The notes beneath the pieces are model-generated. The model searched no databases and was not told the origin of the DNA. It saw only the letters and a list, made by a program, of their open reading frames with translations. A stretch of DNA of 7,048 bases from Firmicutes bacterium UBA3941. GTDB taxonomy: Bacteria > Bacillota > Clostridia > Caldicoprobacterales > UBA3941. Below, piece after piece: positions 1 through 5,529 of this stretch (positions within the stretch are counted from its first letter, which is position 1; each line of letters opens with the position of its first letter). The position numbers and the translations under genes are program-made. The stretch spans positions 1 through 7,048 of the forward strand of contig DGDX01000095.1 of the NCBI GenBank assembly GCA_002385665.1. Reading direction: 5' to 3'.

Positions 1-33
1 TACGTTGTGTATACTTTTCTTCCTTGGCAACAA

Positions 34-49
34 TTACATTCTAATGTAA
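34..49. repeat. 16-bp palindrome, candidate operator at left edge
   Basis: TTACATT-CT-AATGTAA is a perfect inverted repeat with 7-bp arms and a 2-bp centre. It lies outside any gene, past the terminator of the ABC exporter operon, and covers the -10 hexamer of the candidate leftward promoter at 38-66. Size and symmetry fit a dimeric repressor site (MarR-type sites often have the form TTAC...GTAA), but the protein that would bind is not visible here. It could be a chance AT-rich palindrome. Confidence 0.35.
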
Positions 50-66
50 GGACACTTAAAAAGCAA
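38..66 (-). promoter_or_regulatory. candidate sigma-A promoter for a gene beyond the left edge
   Basis: On the minus strand TTGCTT (61-66) is followed after exactly 17 bp by TAGAAT (38-43), each close to the sigma-A consensus. The promoter begins right after the exporter operon terminator at 74-100, as expected for a new transcription unit running leftward out of the window. An AAGGAAG stretch follows downstream but no start codon at a suitable distance is visible before base 1, so the gene itself cannot be confirmed. Confidence 0.35.
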
Positions 67-73
67 CATAAGA

Positions 74-100
74 AAACCCGAGAAAACAATTCTCGGGTTT
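74..100 (-). terminator. intrinsic terminator of the ABC exporter operon
   Basis: A perfect 11-bp stem (AAACCCGAGAA at 74-84 against TTCTCGGGTTT at 90-100) with a 5-nt loop has a CCCGAG/CTCGGG core. Read leftward it ends GGGTTTTCTT, a short interrupted U tract. It starts 9 bp after the TAG stop of the last exporter gene. The A-rich 5' side would also give U residues for rightward transcription, but no rightward gene in the window would use it. Confidence 0.85.
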
Positions 101-108
101 ATATATCT

Positions 109-1935
109 CTATGCATTTAGAAGGCTTAATTCTTGTTCTTCTCTAAATTGATTGGTATAGAGCCTGTAATAGTATCCGCCCTGCCTCATCAATTCTCTGT
201 GATTGCCCTCCTCAATCATTTGGCCATCCTTAATTACCAGTATCCTATCTGCAGAGCGTATGGTGGAAAGCCGGTGGGCAATAATAAAGCTGGTTCTGCC
301 TTCCAATAGCTTGTTGATGGCATATTGTATCATCTGCTCGGTTTCGGTGTCTATGGAGGAAGTGGCCTCATCCAGGACCAAAATTTTAGGATCCGCTAAA
401 ATAGCCCTGGCAAAGGAGATAAGTTGCTTCTCACCGGTTGAGAGCATACTGCCGCCCTCGCCCACCTCCGAGTCATAACCATCTTCCATCTTCATAATAA
501 AATCATGGGCGTTGACTAATTTAGCAGCTTCCATTATCTCCTCGTCCGTGGCATCCAGTCTTCCATAGCGAATATTGTCTCTTATGGTTCCGCTGAAAAG
601 ATGTGGGGTCTGAAGTACATAGCCGATGTTGGATTGAAGCCATAGCTGGGACCTCTCCCGATAATCAACGCCGTCTATCAGAATTTGGCCTTCTACCGGT
701 TCATAAAAACGACAGAGCAGGTTTACTATGGTGCTCTTCCCGGACCCGGTCTCACCTACCAAGGCAATAGACTCGCCTCTTTTTACTTCCAGATTGAAGT
801 TTTCCAGGACCTCCTCACCTTCCTTATAGGAAAAGGATACATTTTTGAAGGTGATATCCCCCTTAATATCTTCCCAGTTTTCATACTTGGGTTCAAACTC
901 TGTGCCGTACTTCTCTATTACCTCAGTCCTATCCACAATATCGGGTTCGGTATTTATCATAGCCATAACCCTTTCAGCAGAAGCCTGAGCATTTTGGAAT
1001 TCGGCAATGATCCTGGCCAGCTCATTGATTGGACCAAAGAACTGTGTTACATAGGATATAAAGGCAGATAAGGTACCGAATCCTATTGTCTGTAGCAGAA
1101 CCCCCCTGCCACCAAACCACAGGGCCAGAGCAGTCCCTATGCTTCCCATGGCAATAACTATGGGGAAGTAGATGGACGAGAAGACCGCTGCTCTTACCGA
1201 CGAGTTGTACATTTCACCTGTTAGAGCCTTGAATTCTTTCAGGTTTTCTTCCTCACGCACCAGTGTCTTGGTGGTCTTGGCACCCATAATGCCCTCATTA
1301 AAAGCACCGGTTATCCTGGAATTGGTTCTCCTTACAATACGGTAGGAACCGAGAATTCTCTTTTGAAAGTAGATGCTTATAACACCTAGAAAGGGTACCA
1401 CAGCAAGGGAAACTAAAGCCAATTTCCAATTCATATAGAGCATGGCTATCAATCCGCCAATCATGGCAGTACCACCCCAGGTCAAATCCACCAAACTCCA
1501 GGCTATGGTTGCCCCTAAGCGCTCCACATCGGAAGTCATGCGAGCCATCAACCAACCTACCGATGTTTTATCATAATAAGAAAAGGACAGCTCCTGCAGC
1601 CTTTTAAATCCTGCCTTCCTGATATCGTAGCTTAGGCTCATTTCTATACGGCCTGCAATATAGATAAAGAAGTACACGTTAATGGCCTGTAGAGCTACCA
1701 GTCCCGCATAGATTCCGGCAAATACCCATAATCCCCCAAGTCTTCCCGTGACAATGAAGTTATCTATAGCGTATCTGTTCATCAGAGGAAATATGACATC
1801 TATACCCCCGGATCCCATCATCACTACTATAAGGGCGATAATTCTATTTCTATAGGGCTTTATATACCTAAACAAATCCTTCCACAGCCTAAAATCAATG
1901 GATTTGTTGTATTCCTGCTCCTTCAATGCACTCAA
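109..1935 (-). CDS. ABC exporter half-transporter, catalytic subunit of heterodimer
   Basis: This 608-residue protein is a type IV (multidrug/MsbA-like) ABC exporter half. It has an N-terminal six-helix membrane domain (about residues 30-310) fused to a nucleotide-binding domain (about 360-595). Visible motifs are A-loop Y370, Walker A GETGSGKST (394-402), Q-loop Q442, X-loop VGEGG, signature LSTGE (498-502), Walker B ending L-D522-E523, D-loop SSID (526-529) and H-loop H554. The catalytic Glu E523 is present but the signature is degenerate (LSTGE, not LSGGQ). This is the mirror image of the defect in the preceding gene product, so the two should form a heterodimer with one active ATPase site. 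The start is TTG, chosen because AGGGAGGG lies 7 nt upstream; no better ATG fits the domain boundary. The gene follows the first subunit after 94 bp and is probably in the same operon. The domain layout resembles BmrD of B. subtilis, but orthology is not established and the substrate is unknown. Confidence 0.95.
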   Translation of the reverse strand: MSALKEQEYNKSIDFRLWKDLFRYIKPYRNRIIALIVVMMGSGGIDVIFPLMNRYAIDNFIVTGRLGGLWVFAGIYAGLVALQAINVYFFIYIAGRIEMSLSYDIRKAGFKRLQELSFSYYDKTSVGWLMARMTSDVERLGATIAWSLVDLTWGGTAMIGGLIAMLYMNWKLALVSLAVVPFLGVISIYFQKRILGSYRIVRRTNSRITGAFNEGIMGAKTTKTLVREEENLKEFKALTGEMYNSSVRAAVFSSIYFPIVIAMGSIGTALALWFGGRGVLLQTIGFGTLSAFISYVTQFFGPINELARIIAEFQNAQASAERVMAMINTEPDIVDRTEVIEKYGTEFEPKYENWEDIKGDITFKNVSFSYKEGEEVLENFNLEVKRGESIALVGETGSGKSTIVNLLCRFYEPVEGQILIDGVDYRERSQLWLQSNIGYVLQTPHLFSGTIRDNIRYGRLDATDEEIMEAAKLVNAHDFIMKMEDGYDSEVGEGGSMLSTGEKQLISFARAILADPKILVLDEATSSIDTETEQMIQYAINKLLEGRTSFIIAHRLSTIRSADRILVIKDGQMIEEGNHRELMRQGGYYYRLYTNQFREEQELSLLNA

Positions 1936-1942
1936 TTTTGTT

Positions 1943-1950
1943 CCCTCCCT
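1943..1950 (-). promoter_or_regulatory. ribosome binding site that fixes a TTG start
   Basis: AGGGAGGG on the minus strand lies 7 nt before TTG at 1933-1935. No ATG or GTG sits at a comparable distance, so this strong site decides the TTG start of the second exporter subunit. A weaker initiation codon behind a strong Shine-Dalgarno may set its yield relative to its partner. Confidence 0.75.
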
Positions 1951-1974
1951 TTAGCATCCCGTCCTACTCAAAAT

Positions 1975-1999
1975 GGCATTATACCGATTAATTAATGCC
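1975..1999 (-). other. intercistronic stem-loop, with possible weak internal promoter
   Basis: Between the two exporter genes GGCATTA and TAATGCC form a perfect 7-bp stem with an 11-nt loop. It is followed only by ATTTTGAG, so it is a poor terminator and more likely an mRNA stability or processing element. The same stretch holds TATAAT on the minus strand (1978-1983), 17 bp after a poor -35 (TTTATA, 2001-2006), so a weak internal promoter is also possible. Confidence 0.35.
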
Positions 2000-2029
2000 C
2001 TATAAAGTCTCGATTAGCAACCATTTGCT

Positions 2030-3838
2030 TTATGCCAGGTTCTTTTCCAATTCTTCTTCCAAAGCGTTCTGTATAGACCAGATGCGACGATACATTCCCT
2101 CCTGGGATAATAGTTCTTCATGGGTTCCAGATTGCACTATTCGTCCATCCTCCATTACAAGTATAATATCTGCTTGGGATATGGTAGTGATCCTATGAGA
2201 GATAATAAATGTCGTCACACCCTTGCTGTGTTCACTTAAGGCCTGTCTGATAGCATTGTCGGTTTCGGTATCCACAGCGCTTAATGAGTCATCGAAGATC
2301 AGGATAGAGCTATCCAGAATCAAGGTCCTGGCCATAGCTACCCTCTGCTTTTGACCACCGGACAGGGTTACTCCCCTCTCACCTACTGTTGTATCGTAGC
2401 CTTGCTCAAACTCCTTTATTACGTCATGGACAGCTGCTATACTTGCTGCTTTGTAGATGTCTTTATCCGACGCATCCAACTTTGCCAAAGCAATGTTGTC
2501 CTTTATGGTCTTGGAGAAGAGGAAGGGTTCCTGAAGTACGATTCCAACCTGTCTTCTTAAATATCTCTTATCTATATCCCTTAATTCTACCCCACCAATA
2601 GTTATAGATCCTTTATTGTAGTCATATAGTCCCTGGAGTAGATGGACAAGGGAAGATTTACCTGAACCGGTGGCTCCTAGTATAGCCACGGTCTGGCCAC
2701 CCTTTACCTTAAATGAAACATCCTTCAAAACAGGCTTACCCTTTTCATATTCAAAGTAAACATTCTTGAATTCTATATCCCCGTCCATTGGAGGGGTTAA
2801 TCCACCTTCGTTCATATCCTCAAGGGGTTTTTCCAATATTTCCTTAATCCTGCCCAGTGAAACCTGAGTTCTACCCATATCCGAAAGGATTCTTCCCAGT
2901 TGACGTACCGGCCATAACAGCATCCACTCGTAGCTCATAAAAGCCATAAGGGTACCCAGGGTAATTTCGCCCTGTGCCGCCCAGTAGACCCCCAACACCA
3001 ATACCGCCCCTATCTGACCCATTGCCAGCAAATCAGAGGATGACCAATACAAAGCCATTATCGCGTTCAATCTATACCATAGATTTGTGTACTCAGTATT
3101 TTTTTCATCAAACTTACGGGCTTCATAGGCTTGCCTTCCGAAGGCTCTAACCACCCTGATACCAGTTAGATTTTCCTGCAGAACGGTTGATAATCTGCCC
3201 TCTGCCTCATCGGCCTCCTTAAAGGCCTTCTTTATTTTACTGAAGAAAATAAAGGAGAAAAGGAAGATAATAGGTACCACAGCTATGGATACAAAGGTCA
3301 TCTTTACGCTTAAGGATAACATAAAGTACAAAGAAGCTGCCAACAGCACTATGGCCCTTCCCATTTCTACCAGTTGCATAGCCAGGAACCTACGTACCGT
3401 TTCCACATCCGATGTACAGCGCTGAATTAGATCCCCCGTCTCAGCCTTTACATGCTCGTCATAGGGAAGACGCTGAAGATGATCGTATAGGTTATTCCTA
3501 ATATTCCTCGCGATACCTTCTGCCGCTTGGGCTGACCATTTTCCTCTGGTAAAATTAAAAAGTCCAATAAAGATATTTAGTATAACCAGAGCCAACCCAC
3601 AGATCCACAGGTTCTGTGCCAGTACACTTTTCCCTCCTAATCTTTGTATCATTGATACAACTATCGGAGAGCCTGAAAACGGTTCGTCTCCTATTATTGA
3701 ATCAACCGTGATGCTTATTACTAATGGAGGCAACAAGGACAATACCGCCGTCAGGGCCATGCTGATGATCGCCCCTACATAGAGCATACGGTTACCCTTC
3801 GAAACTTTCCATAGATAACCCCAATTCTTATCCTCCAT
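2030..3838 (-). CDS. ABC exporter half-transporter, degenerate-site subunit of heterodimer
   Basis: This 602-residue ABC exporter half has a membrane domain at about residues 17-315 and a nucleotide-binding domain at about 353-590. Visible motifs are A-loop Y364, Walker A GATGSGKSS (388-396, Lys394), Q-loop Q436, X-loop VGERG, a canonical LSGGQ (492-496), Walker B ILIFDD with D517 where the catalytic Glu belongs, D-loop SAVD (520-523) and H-loop H548. Asp in place of Glu marks the degenerate ATPase site of heterodimeric exporters such as BmrCD and TM287/288. Its intact LSGGQ would complete the active site of the partner encoded next. The ATG start has AGGAG 7 nt upstream. The gene is first in a two-gene operon and is preceded by a leader peptide and attenuator hairpin, so expression is probably inducible. 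The family exports drugs, lipids or peptides; the substrate cannot be read from the sequence. Confidence 0.95.
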   Translation of the reverse strand: MEDKNWGYLWKVSKGNRMLYVGAIISMALTAVLSLLPPLVISITVDSIIGDEPFSGSPIVVSMIQRLGGKSVLAQNLWICGLALVILNIFIGLFNFTRGKWSAQAAEGIARNIRNNLYDHLQRLPYDEHVKAETGDLIQRCTSDVETVRRFLAMQLVEMGRAIVLLAASLYFMLSLSVKMTFVSIAVVPIIFLFSFIFFSKIKKAFKEADEAEGRLSTVLQENLTGIRVVRAFGRQAYEARKFDEKNTEYTNLWYRLNAIMALYWSSSDLLAMGQIGAVLVLGVYWAAQGEITLGTLMAFMSYEWMLLWPVRQLGRILSDMGRTQVSLGRIKEILEKPLEDMNEGGLTPPMDGDIEFKNVYFEYEKGKPVLKDVSFKVKGGQTVAILGATGSGKSSLVHLLQGLYDYNKGSITIGGVELRDIDKRYLRRQVGIVLQEPFLFSKTIKDNIALAKLDASDKDIYKAASIAAVHDVIKEFEQGYDTTVGERGVTLSGGQKQRVAMARTLILDSSILIFDDSLSAVDTETDNAIRQALSEHSKGVTTFIISHRITTISQADIILVMEDGRIVQSGTHEELLSQEGMYRRIWSIQNALEEELEKNLA

Positions 3839-3873
3839 GGTTTCACTCCTTTTCTAACGAAGAATCCAACCAT

Positions 3874-3899
3874 AAAAAAACGCAGACCTCAAGCCTGCG
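3874..3899 (-). terminator. attenuator: intrinsic terminator in the exporter leader
   Basis: On the minus strand CGCAGGC, a TTGAG loop and GTCTGCG form a 7-bp stem with one G-U pair, followed directly by seven T residues. It lies downstream of the leader ORF and ends 24 bp before the ribosome binding site of the first exporter gene. A terminator in this position, before a co-oriented operon, indicates regulated premature termination. It could also be read as the ordinary terminator of a short leader or small RNA gene. The competing upstream segment at 3938-3947 favours attenuation. Confidence 0.85.
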
Positions 3900-3947
3900 G
3901 TTACTGAGTTTCAATACGTTAAATCTATACAAATAAAAACCACAGGC
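3893..3947 (-). promoter_or_regulatory. antiterminator pairing that competes with the attenuator
   Basis: GCCTGTGGTT (3938-3947) is complementary over 10 bp, with one G-U pair, to AACCGCAGGC (3893-3902). The latter contains the whole ascending arm of the terminator. Forming this hairpin, with a 35-nt loop, would stop the terminator from folding and allow readthrough into the exporter genes. The pairing is seen directly in the sequence; its use in the cell is inferred. Confidence 0.65.
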
Positions 3948-3959
3948 ATATTATATTAC

Positions 3960-4035
3960 CCATGGCCTAGCTAATAAACAAACCTATCAAAAAGGCAGTT
4001 TCTCCCCAATCCCCAAAGGTATAGGCAGGCCATGA
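3960..4035 (-). promoter_or_regulatory. upstream control pairings linking the leader ORF to the antiterminator
   Basis: TCATGGCCTG (4026-4035), inside the leader ORF at about codons 24-27, can pair over 10 bp with TAGGCCATGG (3960-3969) just after the leader stop; eight pairs are Watson-Crick and the two end pairs are G-U. The second segment can instead pair through TAGGC with GCCTG of the antiterminator strand. Ribosome position on the leader could therefore decide which downstream hairpin forms. A third option, GCAGTTT (4048-4054) with AAACTGC (3995-4001), cannot form together with the first without a pseudoknot. Confidence 0.45.
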
Positions 4036-4106
4036 TCATCCAGTACTAAACTGCTGATAAAAAATCCACAGATATTATTTACACCGTTCCTTTTCTTAAC
4101 AATCAT
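3987..4106 (-). CDS. 39-residue leader peptide of the ABC exporter operon
   Basis: An ATG with a near-ideal Shine-Dalgarno (AGGGGGG, 7-nt spacing) opens a 39-codon ORF ending in TGA. The peptide begins MIVKKRNGVNNICGFF and ends LPIPLGIGEKLPF. It has no signal sequence or recognised domain, and the N-terminus is basic. It is followed by alternative RNA pairings and an intrinsic terminator before the exporter genes, so its translation, rather than the peptide itself, probably has the regulatory role. B. subtilis bmrB upstream of bmrCD is the established precedent: translation of a short leader is coupled to transcription attenuation and relieved by ribosome-targeting antibiotics. Whether this peptide is homologous to BmrB is not verified. 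It could instead be a small protein in its own right. Confidence 0.75.
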   Translation of the reverse strand: MIVKKRNGVNNICGFFISSLVLDDHGLPIPLGIGEKLPF

Positions 4107-4113
4107 GTTCCGG

Positions 4114-4120
4114 CCCCCCT
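4114..4120 (-). promoter_or_regulatory. very strong ribosome binding site of the leader peptide
   Basis: AGGGGGG lies 7 nt before the leader ATG at 4104-4106, inside a purine stretch GGGAAAGGGGGG. For a 39-codon ORF this degree of match is a strong sign of real translation, and it identifies the start. Confidence 0.7.
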
Positions 4121-4159
4121 TTCCCTGATAGAGATTGTATGGTTTAAAGCACAATAACA

Positions 4160-4188
4160 ATTATATACATTAAAATAAAAAAATGCAA
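4160..4188 (-). promoter_or_regulatory. sigma-A promoter of the leader-exporter operon (proximal)
   Basis: TTGCAT (4183-4188) and a perfect TATAAT (4160-4165) are separated by exactly 17 bp on the minus strand. Transcription would begin near 4152-4153, giving about 46 nt before the leader ATG and a terminated leader RNA of about 280 nt. The -35 hexamer lies within an AT-rich inverted repeat (4177-4199), which might be a protein site. Confidence 0.7.
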
Positions 4189-4199
4189 TACATTTTTTT
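4177..4199. repeat. AT-rich perfect inverted repeat over the -35 region
   Basis: AAAAAAATG and CATTTTTTT are perfect 9-bp arms around a 5-nt centre. On the minus strand the second arm ends in a T-run 41 to 63 bp after the repressor stop codon, so it could serve as a weak terminator for that gene. It also overlaps the -35 of the proximal exporter promoter and could be an operator. The almost pure A-T stem makes it a poor terminator. Confidence 0.4.
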
Positions 4200-4207
4200 C
4201 TGAGTAT

Positions 4208-4237
4208 ATTATATTCGGTTAATAGCGAGAAAATCAA
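4208..4237 (-). promoter_or_regulatory. second candidate sigma-A promoter (distal) for the leader-exporter operon
   Basis: TTGATT (4232-4237) precedes a perfect TATAAT (4208-4213) by 18 bp on the minus strand, starting immediately after the repressor stop codon. It is in tandem with the promoter at 4160-4188. The -35 matches consensus at four of six positions, so it is less certain than the proximal one. Confidence 0.4.
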
Positions 4238-4239
4238 AT

Positions 4240-5286
4240 CTATCTTGCTATGGAACAGGAATCCCGCAATACCAATTGGGTTTTTATTATAATCTCCTTC
4301 TTGTCCGTCATGTCTCCTTCAAGGTGTTTAATCATTGTCTCTATGGCAGTTTTTGCAAGTTTTTTCGGCTGTAGATCTACGGTTGTTATCTCCGGAACAA
4401 CGCACTCCGTCAGGTAAGTATTATCGAAACCGGCAATTGACATTTCTTCAGGAACCTTAACCCCCATTTTCATCGCAGTATGGAGGGCCCCAACTGCCAC
4501 CATATCATTAACACATATAACAGCGGTAGGTCTATCATTCATCTTTAGCAGCTTTTCCATGCTATCCTTACCTGCCTGTACGCTAAAATCGTCTTCAATA
4601 AACCATTTGTCGTTAAATCCTATCCCGTATCTGGCAAGGGATTCTTGAATTATTTCAAGTCTTCTCATGGTAGGTTGTATATCCATATAGCCGCCAATAA
4701 AAGCTATCTTTTCATGATTTAAGGATACTAAGTAGTCCACCAACTGGTTTATCCCAACTTTGCTATCGCTTCTTATATTGTAGCAGTCCAATCCCCTGAT
4801 CTCACCATTGATCATAACCAGAGGAACCTGATTGGTCAATGCATTTATCCTTTCCAAATATTCCGGAGCTGTACGTAGGTTATCGATATGGCCACCCATG
4901 ATAATCAATCCATCAACCTGCTTTTCCAGGATAAAATCTATATAATTCATCTCCACGTTTGTGTTGGTAAGAACGTTATCATTCATGGTATTGCATAGCA
5001 ATATGCTATAGCCCATTTCCAGGGCCACTCTTTCTGCCTCCAGGAAGACGGTGCCATAAAAAGGCGCGGTGACATCCGGCATAATAAAGCCCAAGGTCTT
5101 GGTTGCTTGATTAGAGAGGTTGCGCGCAATAGCATTTGGCCTATAGTTGTATTTTTTTATGATCTCATCTATCCTTTTTCGTTTACTCTCATTTACTTTG
5201 GCTTTACCGGTCAGAAACCTGGACACAGTTGCTGCAGATACCCCAGCCTCTTCTGCTATAGTATATATAGTTATGTTTTTTTTCAT
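4240..5286 (-). CDS. LacI-family transcriptional regulator
   Basis: This 348-residue protein has the usual length and layout of LacI/GalR repressors. An N-terminal helix-turn-helix (residues 6-25, TIAEEAGVSAATVSRFL) is followed by a hinge helix with RPNAIARNL (49-57) and a periplasmic-binding-protein-like sugar-sensing domain (about 63-345). Typical family signatures are VICVNDMVAVGAL (256-268), SIAGFDN (283-289) and ITTVDLQPKKLAKTA (300-314). The ATG has AGGTGG upstream. The gene lies 226 bp after a GH2 glycosidase gene on the same strand, so the likely job is sugar-responsive control of that glycosidase locus; the inducer cannot be named. It could share the glycosidase transcript, since no good terminator is seen between them, or use its own weak promoter. 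A link to the exporter operon downstream is not supported by any shared operator I can see. Confidence 0.95.
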   Translation of the reverse strand: MKKNITIYTIAEEAGVSAATVSRFLTGKAKVNESKRKRIDEIIKKYNYRPNAIARNLSNQATKTLGFIMPDVTAPFYGTVFLEAERVALEMGYSILLCNTMNDNVLTNTNVEMNYIDFILEKQVDGLIIMGGHIDNLRTAPEYLERINALTNQVPLVMINGEIRGLDCYNIRSDSKVGINQLVDYLVSLNHEKIAFIGGYMDIQPTMRRLEIIQESLARYGIGFNDKWFIEDDFSVQAGKDSMEKLLKMNDRPTAVICVNDMVAVGALHTAMKMGVKVPEEMSIAGFDNTYLTECVVPEITTVDLQPKKLAKTAIETMIKHLEGDMTDKKEIIIKTQLVLRDSCSIAR

Positions 5287-5309
5287 GGGTGACCACCTGT
5301 TTTATACTT

Positions 5310-5338
5310 GTTTTATTAATTCATTTATCATTAATCAA
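5310..5338 (-). promoter_or_regulatory. weak candidate promoter with inverted repeat before the LacI-family gene
   Basis: TTGATT (5333-5338) and TAAAAC (5310-5315) are spaced 17 bp on the minus strand, about 25 bp before the repressor start. The -10 is poor. Two ATTAAT elements (5315-5320 and 5330-5335) spaced 9 bp apart form an inverted repeat across the spacer, placed where an autoregulatory site could be. LacI-family operators usually have a central CG, which this lacks, and AT-rich repeats arise easily by chance. Confidence 0.2.
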
Positions 5339-5421
5339 AGATAGCATAATGTCTCGTACTAGTTAATAAATTTAGGAATAACTATAGAACACTAAGTTGC
5401 TTCTCTGTATAGGAGGATGGT

Positions 5422-5529
5422 TTATTCCGGTAGATTCCAAATTACATCGGGAAGCTGCCTTACAAGTCCCGTCTGTGAGGGATCATTAACGGACATACAA
5501 AATTCATTGATTTTATTCGCATATGATAC
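5422..5529 (-). other. short coding-like stretch after the glycosidase stop
   Basis: Most of the 226-bp gap between glycosidase and repressor shows no clear promoter, terminator or RNA. Its right half has an open frame of 35 codons, in the +1 frame relative to the glycosidase and overlapping its last codons, that reads as plausible protein and ends TGLVRQLPDVIWNLPE before TAA. An internal ATG (24 codons) has no Shine-Dalgarno. It could be a remnant of a lost gene, a frameshifted tail of the glycosidase, or chance. I do not recognise it. Confidence 0.2.

Noticed and set aside
685..1071. 128-codon open frame on the plus strand
   Set aside because: It lies entirely antisense to the nucleotide-binding domain and linker of the second exporter subunit, has no ribosome binding site and no recognisable domain; it is a shadow of the real gene.
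3674..3687. TGAAAACGGTTCGT, resembling a catabolite response element
   Set aside because: The last two conserved positions are wrong (GT for CA), and it lies inside the first exporter coding region, with no sugar gene downstream on this transcript.
3925..3963. 12-codon minus-strand ORF (ATGGGTAATATA...) after the leader stop
   Set aside because: No Shine-Dalgarno precedes it and it sits within the proposed regulatory pairings; a second leader peptide cannot be supported.
5471..5496. Possible hairpin between glycosidase and repressor (GTCCCGT with ACGGAC)
   Set aside because: The pairing needs a bulge, the loop is long and no T-run follows on either strand, so it is not credible as a terminator.
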